Assembly: GCA_004794655.1 (NCBI GenBank)
Contig: SMMW01000612.1
Coordinates: forward strand, 1,079,501-1,143,500
DNA from: Marisa cornuarietis
Lineage: Eukaryota; Mollusca; Gastropoda; Architaenioglossa; Ampullariidae
Direction: 5' to 3'
Length of the DNA stretch: 64,000 bases
The notes beneath the pieces were generated by a model. The model saw nothing but the letters and a program-made list of their open reading frames with translations. It made no database searches and was not told the origin of the DNA. The position numbers were made by a program, and so were the translations under genes. This document shows positions 11,268 to 22,910 of this stretch, one piece after another (positions within the stretch are counted from its first letter, which is position 1; every line of letters starts with the position of its first letter).

Positions 11268-11396
11268 AAACAAGACGTAAAGATTGTACTCCTTGGTTGT
11301 GATAACTAGATCGTTACTCCATAGTTAAATTATAAAACGGATAATAAACGGTTATAAATATTCAACTACTAAGAAATTATAATATCTAATTATAAT

Positions 11397-11428
<32 letters not shown>

Positions 11429-13737
11429 GTATTATAATATATATGTATTATATTATCTAATATCTATAAAATATCTAATATCTAAATCAAGGCTTGTGAG
11501 AGGTAAACATTTTACGCAAAAGCTGGTAGACAAAGTTGCCGTCTCAGAGGAGGAGAGGACGACTGACTTTACCCACCCTTTGAAGTTCGGGAGGAGGGCG
11601 GATAACTGGCATTAGGGCAGTGTTCGTTCGCCTGCTACAAGTGGCATTGTTCAGTCTACTGCTTACCTTCGTGTGCTTGATAACGGTGAAGTCGGGTAAA
11701 CAAGCCCATGTCCAAGAAGCCACGTTCCGTACCTGGACTAAGACTGCGCTCGGTATCTGCTTCGCCAGACAGGTAGATGTCTCAGTCTAAAGCGGTTGGC
11801 AGACAGAAAGATAACGACGGACAGTGGGCCCCCGAGGAAAAAGTCATCAGCGTTTCGCGTCTGTCAGCATCAGACCCGCTACTTATGTCATCATACGTGT
11901 CGACAGGCAACGTAGAGAGACGTAGGAAGAGTTGTGCAGTACGAGTGCTACAGTAGCAGCTAACGGAGCTGAGTTCACTGGACAGTAGATGATGATACTA
12001 ACGAGTGTGTTTATTGTATTTTGTACTGTAGGTTGATTCACAGGTCGTTAAGTCTTCTGCTCGGAGAAGAGCAGGTGTGGTAGCTCGTGATCCATTTGGC
12101 AAGAGTGTAAGTGCCTTACGTGTGAACATCGTAGGTAATGTTTGCACTGAAGGTTTGTGTTTACACCGATTGCAAAGAGTTCTGTCATTACTGTAAACCC
12201 TCTCATTACTTTTCTTTTCACTTCATTGTGGCTAATATTTTTTATTAACGAGAGAACGAAACTGCATTGGAACACACAAAAAAGCATCAAACGAATTACA
12301 CGAAGGAGAAAAATAATAGATTTTCCTTAAGAGGTGGGCTCTGCGCCATAATCACAGGCATACAACATACAGTTTTAAGAGAAACAGGTAGAGATGAAGC
12401 TTTTGTCCAAATGTTCTCGTCTGATGTGTCAATGTATTTATAAGTCAGTTATAGCGGTCACTAGCTAGTAAATTTAAATTTATTACACAATAAACAGGAT
12501 ACAATAAAATCAAAAGTTAGTGAACTTTATTAACTATAACTATGCTCAAGACGATCAGCAAGACAGAAGCGATGGTGTCATTTAGTTGATTAGGCTGTAT
12601 TTCCATACTGGCGTTGTCTTTTTATTGTCCTGCTGACCTCTTGAGACATTAATATACATGCTTTGTTAAGGTAATATATATATATATATATATATGATCA
12701 GTACAGTGACCTGGCATAATCCTTTTCATTTATTTATTCATTATTTATTTACTACTTTACGGTCGTCGGGGAAAACTGGACTGTCACAACGGTTGAACTT
12801 TGACTTTGCTTGAGTGGTGGAAAGCAATTCCCGAATGTAATGGCAAGGCATCAAGAAGGAAAATAGTTGAATGTTGTGCGATGATTACATTGCTAAAGCT
12901 TTCGCTCACACCAACAGATTGAAGACTTATTTAACTATACTCAAGTTTCGCTTTAAATATATTATACACGAAGTATAGCGTAACATATTATAAACGAACA
13001 TTTAAATCTTTCAAAAATTCTACAAAATGTGTTGTTAATTACTTTGGCTAGACAAGGAATAAGGACGGATTCTTTGGCTATTCCATTCCAGCAAACTTTG
13101 CTCCTCAGGTGTCTATTTATTAATGAATTCTATCGTTGCCCCTTCTTAGTCCGTGCTGAGCATTTGCTAGTTTCGACTGGTCAGCATGCATTCTGATACA
13201 AACCGCTGATAGCAACTGTGCTTACGAATTAGGGTCCCTACTAAACAAAGAAAAAACGACCACTTTTGACAACCTAATACTTCATGAATCTCTTCATGAA
13301 TCAAAATTGTCGATATTAACGACATATAATCCAGCATTAAGCAGTTGGTGTCTTAAAATATGTTAGACTGTGCATGAGACTTGACTGTGGTGTACACACA
13401 ATAGCTTGTAATGTCAAATAATGAAAATCGGGATTAAAATAAAAAATCCATTATTTTCCTGTGTATTGGAATATTATATACCATGCCGAGAAATGAGCGA
13501 AAGTCGATCACCGTTACGGGTCTCAACCTGGTTCAGGCGGAAACCAGTCGATTTGATCATCAGCTTCTTCTTTTCAGTTCTGCTGAAAGTGGTCCTCGAG
13601 GACAAAGAGAGTTTTTAGGCCACAGACCGGCGCATACTTCAAACCAACCAACCTCGGCTACATTTCCAAATATACCAAACTAGGACCTCGACTGTGCCTA
13701 TCGACTGTAGCATCACTAAATGAAGTGTCTCACCTAA

Positions 13738-13786
<49 letters not shown>

Positions 13787-14270
13787 CAGAGAAAAAGAAC
13801 AATCGAAAGTAACCAGTCAGTATAACAGTAAAAAGCATTCTGTTGAATGTTGACATTAAAATCGAAATAAGTATTTCGTTTGTGTTCCATCCTTGACTGT
13901 CAGACTCAATATCAGACTACTTGAATATTCTCCTTAGAAAATGTTAAGAATAATATAAATCCACAAGAAGATTTTTATTTGACAAACATAGTGCTTAGTT
14001 TTCAAATTAATGGCTGTATAGATCACAGGTGCAGTTTGCTATTAGCACGATTTTTACAAGCAAACGATTACTTTATTTTTGCCTTTCTTTGAAACTTATG
14101 TGTGTAGGTAACTTATAGTAGGGAAATAATGTAAAAAAATACTTTTGCTTTTGATAAATGAAAAAAACAGTCTTTTATAACAGATAAGGTAAATTCCAAG
14201 TTCACTTTTTCTTTGCTGTTAGCACTGATTATTGAATTACATAATTAATGTAAGCTATTATTTTAAACAA

Positions 14271-14273
<3 letters not shown>
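11268..14273. other. Intergenic DNA between R2 and R3
   Basis: A TA tract lies at 11402-11428. Bases about 11490-11990 have visibly higher GC than their surroundings but no long ORF and no recognised family, so they may be a foreign insertion. Another TA tract lies at 12676-12694. From about 13670 the sequence matches the R2 5' flank (9240-9760). Two overlapping ORFs of 65-66 codons at 13421-13683 have no recognisable product. Confidence 0.45.
13737..13787. repeat. CA then TA compound microsatellite
   Basis: An interrupted (CA)n run from about 13737 to 13770 followed by (TA)n to 13787, in the R3 5' flank. Confidence 0.9.
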
Positions 14274-14317
<44 letters not shown>

Positions 14318-14331
14318 TGTGTGTGTGTGTG
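14274..14331. repeat. TG microsatellite upstream of R3
   Basis: A near-perfect (TG)n run with one GGG interruption, ending 95 bp before the R3 start. An ATG at its edge (14273) opens a frame that runs into R3, giving a spurious Cys-Val-rich N-terminus. Confidence 0.95.
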
Positions 14332-14395
14332 CTCTACGATATCACCTGTTGAAAAATACGTATTTAATCAAATAACAAAGGTATTTCTGGATAAA

Positions 14396-14426
14396 GGTAC
14401 TCATGTAGAAACGTCGCTTTACACAA
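14396..14426 (+). promoter_or_regulatory. Putative 3' splice acceptor before the R3 start
   Basis: The AG at 14407-14408 (ATGTAG) lies 18 bp before the ATG. It is comparable in position to the AG before R2, and the tentative reading is the same: an upstream 5' UTR exon. Confidence 0.25.
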
Positions 14427-15487
14427 TGTCGCAGCTTTTAGAGGATAATTCATCGCAGAATTGGACAGTCAGTCTTTTGTCAATGCCATCTGACTTGAGA
14501 GGTGTTATAAATGAAGTCCCAAACGAATGTTCAGGATGTGTCCTGAGTACAAAAGTGTACGATATTATCCGTTTAGTTGTTGGTGGCTTTGTGCATATTA
14601 TTATTGCGTTTTTCGGCATCATTGGAAACAGTGTCTGTTGTCTCGTGTTCTGGCGCCAAGGACTGCACCACCGAGTGAACCTCAGCCTATTTTTTCTGTC
14701 TCTTGTGGATCTGGCTTTTCTTGTGCTTGTTTCTGCGTTTGCGGTGATAACCGTATTTTCGTTATTGAATAAGAACACAGGAGAACAGTATTACTTTCTA
14801 GTCTATCGTTCACTTGGCGGAGTGGTGTGTGCTTTTAAATCGGCCTCATCCTTGATAAACATGGTTATCATTGTAGACAGGTGTCTCTGTGTTATTTTTC
14901 CTCTACATACAACGACTTTTATAAAGACACGCACTATGGGTATTTTTCTCGTGGCGGCCGTAATCCTGACACAAATTTTGCTAATACCATTTCCTTTCAA
15001 ATATGAAGTAAAGCAAGTGGAAGTCAGCGGTATCATTCAATGGCAAATGGTTTTATCTCATCATGTAGTATTATACGCAGAGTTTTTTGATGCTACTATA
15101 TCATTTGTTACTTTGCTGTTGCCTCCTATGACAGTGATTATCGTAACAGTAGCTACTTCCATTACTTTGATCAAATGGCAAACAGTGATGAAGTGGCGAA
15201 AAACAATTTGCAGCACGTTTAAAGACCAGAACCAGCAGCAGACAGCACTGACGAGGATGTTTGTCATCGTGTCGATCAAGTACATCATCGCGGCCATACC
15301 TTTCACTACAAATGCACTGACAAACCTTGTGTTTCCAGAATTTACATCGCATCGTTTCCTAAATATATCCCTGACTTGGGGCTTGTTCATTACAATGTTT
15401 TCATTGGTAGACTCTTCTGTGAACGTGTTCATCTACTACAAACAATCTTCTAAATTTAACAAAATTTTTCATGCTTTATGCACTTAG
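14426..15487 (+). CDS. R3: gastropod chemosensory-type GPCR
   Basis: A 353-residue receptor, tandem paralogue of R2. I placed the start at 14426 (MSQLLEDNSS), which aligns with R2. The longer frame from 14273 only translates the TG microsatellite. Landmarks are FFGIIGN in TM1, WRQGLHHR in ICL1, LSLVD in TM2, GEQYY in ECL1, DRC after TM3, KYEV...IIQW in ECL2, basic ICL3 KWQTVMKWRK, QQTALTRMF at TM6 and SSVNVFIYYKQSSKF at TM7-helix 8. Bases 14609-14712 are identical to 10287-10390 of R2 over 104 bp, although flanking coding sequence differs clearly. This points to gene conversion or strong constraint. The stop TAG at 15485-15487 falls where R2 has TAC, so the C-tail is shorter. Confidence 0.92.
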   Translation: MSQLLEDNSSQNWTVSLLSMPSDLRGVINEVPNECSGCVLSTKVYDIIRLVVGGFVHIIIAFFGIIGNSVCCLVFWRQGLHHRVNLSLFFLSLVDLAFLVLVSAFAVITVFSLLNKNTGEQYYFLVYRSLGGVVCAFKSASSLINMVIIVDRCLCVIFPLHTTTFIKTRTMGIFLVAAVILTQILLIPFPFKYEVKQVEVSGIIQWQMVLSHHVVLYAEFFDATISFVTLLLPPMTVIIVTVATSITLIKWQTVMKWRKTICSTFKDQNQQQTALTRMFVIVSIKYIIAAIPFTTNALTNLVFPEFTSHRFLNISLTWGLFITMFSLVDSSVNVFIYYKQSSKFNKIFHALCT

Positions 15488-17990
15488 GAAAATGTATGGA
15501 TTTTAACTATAGAGTCACATCGTTTAGTAATGATATCTGCTTAACGTAAGCATTGAGATAAAAAAGACAGGAACCTTATTCTTCTTTCTTGGTCACACGA
15601 AGCCGATACCTCTTATAAAGCATCGAAGATCATATTCAAGTTACTTTAACCGAAATATACTTTTATTGAAAAGCGAGGACACAGCACAAACGTCAGAAAA
15701 TACAAACGCAAACCCAAAAAGACAATGAATTTATCTGGTATCTTGTGATTAAATAATGGTTTTATTGTCGCTATGATAAAGATAACTATACGTACATTCC
15801 TGATAAACAAGAAAAATTGGTGCTTACAGGGGTAAGTTTAACACTTACGGGTATTTTCTGAAACATGAGAGAGATATTTAAATCATGAGCTATTCCAACC
15901 AAAACTGTTGACATAAGTTTTCTTTGTGCAAATTCCTCAGCCATAAATACCTCTGCATAACTTTAGATCCTTGTGCAAAATATATAGCATATATAGGATT
16001 TCTTCTCCTTTGATATTTGTTGAAAAAGAGACCTGCAAACCTAGAAATATCTACTCACCCATTACGCATATGTAAAGTGCCTCTTTTCATAGATATTATA
16101 TATGTTAACACAAAAAATCTAATAAGTAGGACCCAAACATAACAATATTTATTTTAAAAAATTATCCCATAATAAGCTGATTGCGCTTTCCGTCGTGAAA
16201 GGCAAGTGCCATCCCCGGACTGGAACAGCCCTGGGTATCCTATTTTTTTTCCAGAGTAGCAGCCATCATTGTCTGACCTGGTCGGGGGACCAAGTAGGAA
16301 ATGGTCGAGATAAAATCTGATATGTGGCGACTGGTGGCAAGATGTAGAGGAATTGAAGTATGAGAGCAACAGCAGCAAGTGATGGGGCTAAGTTGATGTG
16401 CGTATGCATTAGTGGTTGGGATAAACACAGATAATATTGGACACTATTTTGGATGAGTTAAATTGTTTTATACTTGTGTTGTTAGGCTTGGACAATAGGC
16501 ATGCTGTGTGGACAGAGATGTTGTAATCGAGCCGCTGCTTTGGACTCAACACAATCTCAGTTTATCTGCTACCCGTGTCGACACGAGCATGTACACAAAT
16601 ACTTACACTTAATTGCTACTAGAGATAACACAATTAACTCCGAGTAATGTTGCTACTGCTCGTCTAGTTAAAATGTACGTCACTGCCTACACGTATAAAA
16701 ACAGGACCCGGCGGAAGATTTAGAACAGTAAAGATTGCACAAAGTACAATAGTTTCCATAACCTACAATAACAACAAAAATCGCTGACACCGTCTTTAAG
16801 ATCTTTTTTCTAAAAAATATAACATATGATTTACAAGAAATATGGTTTTTGCATTCTTGTACTAAATCAACATAAAGATGGTAATTGTATGGAAATGAAA
16901 GCTTCTGTCATAAATACAGCTGACAAGTCAGAAATTAAAAAAAGAAACAAGACACAATAAAAACATCTTTAAAGCGCCCGCCAATTAACATATTTTTCAT
17001 ATTATACATATGAATTCAAATATTACTTTTATTATCTTTTCATTTTCGGCTGTTGGAGTACAAATCCTTGTCAAATATAGTTACCTGCATTTGTCTTTAA
17101 CATGACTGTTTCCCAACTAACTGCTTATTTTAAATATAACGAAACACTTGACTTGTTGATTATTTTAAACCCTAAAGATGTAATTTACAGAACACAGTCC
17201 TTGTCTTCCCTTGTATTAATTTAGTCAAAGTGTAATGTGTTTTCCAGTGGGTGGTGGAGCGCGTTGTCTAGTCATTTCCGATAAGAAACATAACTCCACC
17301 CTGCTAGATTACCCGCCGATACTTGACGCGTTTAGCCACAAGAGATTAAGCAACAACAGGCCTGCGATGCCACCAGCTCCATCTTTAGGAGCTGTGATAA
17401 CCGTAAGCGAGGTAAGTGATGCCACAGGAAATGGAACAATACCAGGTTTGTTATTTCCCTCTCACAACCTGACAATGAGATCATTCTACTTCCTTGATGG
17501 TCACATCCCCTGCGATCGCTCTTAAAAAGAGATTTGCACCAGTCAGAGAATTAGGCGCACAGATGACATGATGAAAAAAATATACTGGATCGGTCGCGGC
17601 CTTAAAAAAAAACCAACCGTGAACCCTTTAGAAATCTTAGAAGTTTGGGTGCAAAAGTCCAAAAAGTTTCCGTCTGGAACTGTTCCAGCTAAGGAGCCTG
17701 CTGCTGCCAAAGAGCCTCCGGTAACCGTCAGTGGACTCTTAGACCCCCGTCCAGCATGCACTCAATACAAGGTTAAGGTTCCATACGGTAACAACTATTG
17801 GCACAAGGAAAGGTCTTACTCCCCCCCTGCCAATGTAGTAAATGTGCAAGTATGAGCTAACCCCAGAGCTTAGATGCTACAGATAGGACATTGTGGGACT
17901 GTAGAGGTACGCTCGACAACGCTGAGGAGATGCAAATGCTCGAACTGTTTTTAAGCGGCAAGGAATCTGTTAAACAATTTACATTTTCTG
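15488..17990. other. Gene-poor intergenic DNA
   Basis: No gene is supported. Overlapping ORFs of 60-96 codons at 16154-16428, 17235-17525 and 17568-17855 have no family signature. The 17.2-18.2 kb stretch is less AT-rich than its surroundings and may be an unrecognised inserted element or decayed exon. Confidence 0.4.
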
Positions 17991-18180
17991 GCACTTTGTG
18001 TGAGGTGGAGCCGGCAGCTGCCAGCGCTATGATGGGTGTTTGACTCCGCGTAACCTGGTCGGTGAAGGCCACATGGCTACAACCCGGTCCACCCAGGCCA
18101 TTCTAGCAGATGCACGAGCGAGTGTGACTGACACAAGCCTGGGCACATGAAATGTTCAGGAAGTGATTGGTAAGTGATAG
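17990..18180. repeat. Dispersed repeat, copy a
   Basis: Bases about 18100-18140 (TCTAGCAGATGCACGAGC and on to GTGTGACTGA) resemble 25146-25180 (TCCTAGCAAGTGAGCGAGC then AAGTGTGACTGA). A GGCAGCT motif precedes both copies. The family is not recognised and the match is short. Confidence 0.3.
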
Positions 18181-18689
18181 ATTTTTTTAAAATGCTTTGT
18201 ACTTAATAAGCCCTGAGAGTGAGTGGAGAAGTAGCTGGAGACAGAGAGGTAACAAGTGGTAAAGAAAGTGAGAGAGACAGCAGGAGTAGTTGTGGAAACT
18301 TTGTCAGGCGTTTGTCGCCTTTAAACGGTAGCAAGTTGTCGCTGTCGTTGCCAGTTAGTCTTCAACCTGTGTCACTTTTGCCAGAGTTGAAAGGCGTGTG
18401 TCGCCGTTAAATCAGCATGAGTTGATGCTGGGGTAGTCTCACCGCGTGTCGTTGTTGGTTGTGTTTCGGCGTGTGTCTCCGATATGTCTTAGAACCCACG
18501 GACGAGCCATTGACGACGACAAAGACGCATGTGACTTATGCTTCGTCGCCAATTAACATCACATTCCACCTTCCACAGTAACATCGGGCAACATAATCTA
18601 AGAATGACAATGATGTTGGAGTCTTGTCCGCAAATAGGCAGCTGAGCGATTTTCAGTTGGTCCCCCATCTCCGTCGCTGTCAAGCCCAA

Positions 18690-18945
18690 CAACATGACCA
18701 TCATTCGGGTGAACGCTCTCACCTCCGTCCATCATGACGACAGATACCGAAGAAGACCATCCTCGGGGTCGGGGAAGTTCAGCCCAGACGCATTTGGGAA
18801 ATGTGTCGGTACGTTTGGCCGCTTTGGACTTGGTAATACAAACAAACAAGGCCTCCGGCTGCTTGCGCTGGCACAGAGCCACAGATTAATACTTGCTAAC
18901 ACATTGCAGCCTCCCAATAAACTACAGTGTGTTGATCTGCAATGA
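18690..18945 (+). mobile_element. Non-LTR retrotransposon endonuclease-domain fragment
   Basis: The plus-strand reading contains FGKCVGTFGRFGLGNTNKQG, then LRLLALAQSHRLILANTL. This fits the stretch after the 'GDFNA' motif of apurinic-type endonucleases of non-LTR elements (pattern LG-x-x-G-x-G-x-x-N-x-N-G-x-x-LL...L-x-I-x-NT). No intact ORF is present. A fragment of an RT C-terminal region follows at 19905, so both may come from one decayed element. Confidence 0.45.
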
Positions 18946-19904
18946 GATCGAGTTCATCTTACTGCAAAATTGCTTTTTTATTTCAAGCATTAACCAAGCG
19001 AAATCGAAGGCATATTCGGATGCGAATATTAACCAGTCCTTGAAACTACCTGTAAACAATTCGCGCATCGCTTTGGAGCTAGAGAAGAAACGGAGCTCTG
19101 TGGTTACCGACCTCGTCAAGGCTCCAGTCGGGAAAATGTTTTCCTCCTTAAACCTTCTTGACAGCAATTTATATACCCTCGCGGGCCTCAAGGAGTTGCT
19201 TTTCACATCCTCCTGAAAAGTTCTTAAATGCCCCCAGGCGAAAAGACAGCTCTGGGTCACAAAGAGGGTGTTCGAAAGAGTATTGTACGATGGACCTTAT
19301 AAAGTGCTAGGCTCATTATAATATAATATGTTGTTATAACTTGTTTTAATTGTTTTATTTATTTAGATAGAAAGACAAGTTTGTGTGGACAGCCACAGAG
19401 TCTATACCACATTTTAAAATGTGCCTAACCCGCGATTTCTGTAACGCTGGATTTTATGTTTACGTTTCCGACGATTCTGGTGACAGCCTACCTAAACATA
19501 AACTCAGTCTTATGTTAATATCATTGGTTTGTCTAGAAAAATAAGTTGCTACTTAATGGTCTGTAAGTCAATTTTCTTTTTTGGGCATAAACAGATTTTA
19601 ATAATTATCAGGTGCTAAGAGCATGCTCATATTTTGGGCTAAAAGGATTTAACCATTCACCAACGAAAAAGGTTAGCTCTTTCTCACGAGGGTGCATGTA
19701 TGCCAGGGTTGTTCTCTGTCTTTAGTGCAGCTTAACATTTCCTGGAGAAGATCGTGTGCGATACAGTCCAGGACCATCTCAACCCCACTGTGGTGACGAC
19801 GCCACCTGATGGCAGGCAGAAACACCGAGTTATGGACATTTACAGTAAAACGCTAGGAGTGCGTACGAGTCGGAGATCATCATGAAGAAATATAAGGTCT
19901 TTGT
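18946..19904. other. Unassigned DNA between retroelement fragments
   Basis: Overlapping ORFs of 107 codons (+, 18893-19216) and 112 codons (-, 18922-19260) have no recognisable domain. They may be interior parts of the decayed element. At 19611-19627 there is a GTGCTAAGAGCATGCTC motif resembling the 3' tail of the L2-like elements seen elsewhere in the window. Confidence 0.3.
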
Positions 19905-19970
19905 AAACACCATCGGATCTTTTACAGCAGAGATCCGAATGAATGGGACACATTTGGAGAAGGTTTAAAC
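19905..19970 (+). mobile_element. Non-LTR retrotransposon RT C-terminal fragment
   Basis: The reading GSFTAEIRMNGTHLEKV resembles the segment just before the 'FKYLG' motif of endonuclease-reverse transcriptase elements (typically xMNGxxLEEVxxFKYLG). The match ends abruptly at a stop. It is too short for clade assignment. Confidence 0.35.
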
Positions 19971-22517
19971 ATTATTTATTTAGAATAAAACACAATGCTC
20001 TGTAAATACACGGAAGGAGATTTGGTGTGAACTTGTTACATGTTTAGGTCGTTTGTCTCCTTTTACAAAATTCGCTGTATTCTTAACAACAAATAAAAAT
20101 ATAGGTTTCATAAATAAACATTAGTGGAAGATTGCATGTGCATGTATGTATCTTTATATCTTTAGATATATATATACACACACACACACGTGCGCGCGCG
20201 CACTTATATGTATATGCATGTGAAAAAAGTTCTGGACCATTGGGGGTAAAAGTAAATTTCAATGTTCTTTTTTCTGGCTATATTTGTTGAAAGTATGTGG
20301 CATGAAGTAGACATAAATGTAGGTAAAAATAACTACTTATCTGGTTCTTATGCAGTTACATTTTTAGTGACATCCAGGTACTGATGGCGCCACGCAAGGA
20401 CATAAAAAGTACAGCAATTATTCAGTGCTGCCATAAAAAGAATTCACAGCACTCGTTGATTAATACTTTTTATTCATACATTTTAAAATGAAATTCTTAG
20501 CAGCAGCCTATCGCAATGAAAGCATATGTAACGAAGGATTTCTTTCTGTCCCTTTTACAACCAACAGATCCCAACATTTATATTTTTCTTTCAAGTGCTT
20601 CACTCTGCCGCACAGACTAAAAAGAACAGCAGATGTCTATCAAAAGAAAATAACACTACTCATGTTGTATGCTTTTGACAGAATTAACAGTATCAAATTC
20701 CAAGAAAAAAAGGAAAACGACTTTTTGTCCCACAACTCCCATCGGGCTTATTATCTGAAAGGTTTAGAAAGCAAAGCTATTCTTTTGTATGTGTTAATGT
20801 ATGGATGTGGCTGATAACACTTGACTTGCATGGTGTAGGAAGAAAACATGAGATATAAACAAAACAAGTATAGTGTAACAGCATAATATGATTTCATTAA
20901 AAACCAACATCACCACTTTCCAGCGAAAAGGAGTTGAGGATTTGTTTGTCCCCGTTAGACAGGACAATGTACATTTTAGTATATTGCCAGCTGTGGGCAA
21001 CTGTAAATTTCCACATCTGAGAGCACCTAAAGACAACTTATGGAGACAATTTAGCTCTGGTTTGTTCCTGGTTACCTCTCTAAACCACCTTGCATATTTG
21101 TCATTTCTCTTTGGCATCTTTTCCTCCAATCGAAGATGCATTCCTGATACTAGCAACATTAGCAGAAAAAATATATCAAAGTCAGTCACTTTCTTTAGCT
21201 AACCCTCCCCTTATGAGGTGAAAACGTAATTTGTGTACTGCCCCCTCGCCTCTAAATATCAGCTTACCAAGTGTAATACACTGACCACACCGTCTCGGGC
21301 CCTTGTTTATGTGAAGCCCTGCAGGTCGCTATGCGACATCACGTTGTCAAGTTTCATTACCAAAGAAGAAGTGTAATCTTACGGTGGCTACAATTCGACA
21401 AATTCTTTTAGTCGCAAACAAAATTAATATAATGCGTCAATCCGTGTATGTTTCTGAGATTTTTAGCATTTAGTAAAATTACCATTAAGAAAACTATTTT
21501 TAGCACACGAATCCGGTCGTCTGCTTGACAAAAGTGACTATCTCGGTGATCGAAAATTCTGCCATTTCAAGACAAAGTACCCTGACAAACGTAAGTATAA
21601 ATTGACACTGCATTAATGTTTTGCAGGAATATGTTGACAAACACTTTGTGTGTGGAACTTGTAGACGTTTGTCAGGTGACAAGAGTCAGTGCAGCCCGAA
21701 TGTTCGACACTTCGTAGTGTGAATAGAATGTACGTTAACACGCACTGAAACACACAAGACATGCCAACAACAAACAGAATGCCAGTATAATCATATGTAT
21801 TTCCTGAGACCTTTATTCATCCATTGATGTAGTTTCAGGCTCAACCAAGAAAAAAAATAAAGATGTTGTAAGCAATCCGACTGTATGTCAGAAGATCATA
21901 TATATATATATATATATCCACTCACCTAAAAGATCATCATTCTGAAAGCCCATACTTGGAAGGCGAAACCTATTGTTTATTTTTCGTGATTTCTGAATTC
22001 CTACTCTGCTGGAAACGGTCCATGTGGACAAAATATTTCCAGACTGGAGACTAGAGCATGCTTAAAACTACTGACCCTTGTCTACACTATCAAGTAGACT
22101 AACAATCATGCTGGTTAACTTGTGTCTTACGCTATTTCTAGAAGCATCAGCATTGTTAGGAATTATCGCACCCAGTTTCTGACCATTTTTCAAGTTTATT
22201 CTCTAACCCAGTTTATTTTGTATACTGTTTAAAATAATATACTTCCATATGCTCAGACGACCTTATTATTACTTATCTCGTTGTAGTGCCTAAATATAAA
22301 AAGGAGTTGATAAGTAAACAGTAAGGATTACGGAGAGTTTACTATTTTGTTGTAAAAATATTTATGTAACAAAAGCGCATTGCGAGCGTTCTCATTACGT
22401 TTCGAATTTAATGTCGTAATGTCTTAAAACATCAATAACTTTGTATAGACAGTCTTTATAATAACAGTCACAGAGCGCAGGTTGAAGCACTTCACTCACC
22501 CACCCCACATACGTAAG
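19971..22517. other. Intergenic DNA before R4
   Basis: No gene is supported. ORFs at 20488-20814 (+), 20888-21202 (+) and 20794-21189 (-, 131 codons, with a hydrophobic start resembling a signal peptide and several cysteines) are unrecognised. A TA tract lies at 21898-21917. From about 22025 the DNA matches the R1 5' flank (2440 onward). Confidence 0.4.
20165..20203. repeat. Mixed TA/CA/CG alternating tract
   Basis: A run of alternating purine-pyrimidine steps passing from TA to CA to CG (CACACGTGCGCGCGCGCAC). Such sequence is prone to form left-handed DNA. Confidence 0.85.
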
Positions 22518-22539
22518 CACACACACACACACACACACA
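22518..22539. repeat. CA microsatellite upstream of R4
   Basis: A (CA)n tract about 370 bp before the R4 start, at the position equivalent to the CA tract upstream of R1. Confidence 0.9.
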
Positions 22540-22899
22540 TTCATACACAAATACAAATATAAGATGAAAAAGATAAATACGCGCGCATTTATTTCTTTAT
22601 CAATTGCAATTCATATTATTTTTCATCTATTATTTTTGTTATTAATTTCGTATATTATTTTGTTCTTCAAGTAAAATAAGTAGACTGTAATTATAAAAAA
22701 TAAAAATAATTGATTGAGCACAGAACGAAAAAGACAGAATCTGATAGCTATTTATATCAGACTAAAACCCCTGAGACTTAATACACCAAGCCAGTGAGAA
22801 TGTTAACAATTTAATAAATGGAGCTAAACAGTTAATCCTTCATGCGCTTTCATTAATATTTAAAAACTAATAGTAAGCTGTAATTCTGAGTCGTCATGT

Positions 22900-22910
22900 C
22901 CCTGGCAGTA
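22900..22910 (+). promoter_or_regulatory. Putative 3' splice acceptor directly before the R4 start
   Basis: TCCCTGGCAG-T-ATG: the AG at 22907-22908 lies one base before the start codon, after a short pyrimidine run. The arrangement is shared with R1. Confidence 0.4.

Noticed and set aside
14273..14425. An N-terminal extension of R3 rich in Cys and Val
   Set aside because: It is a translation of the TG microsatellite. The start at 14426 aligns with R2.
19605..19640. GTGCTAAGAGCATGCTC resembling the L2-like tail
   Set aside because: Only about 16 bases match, and there is no (ATT)n run or GCGCTATA element beside it. Too weak to call.
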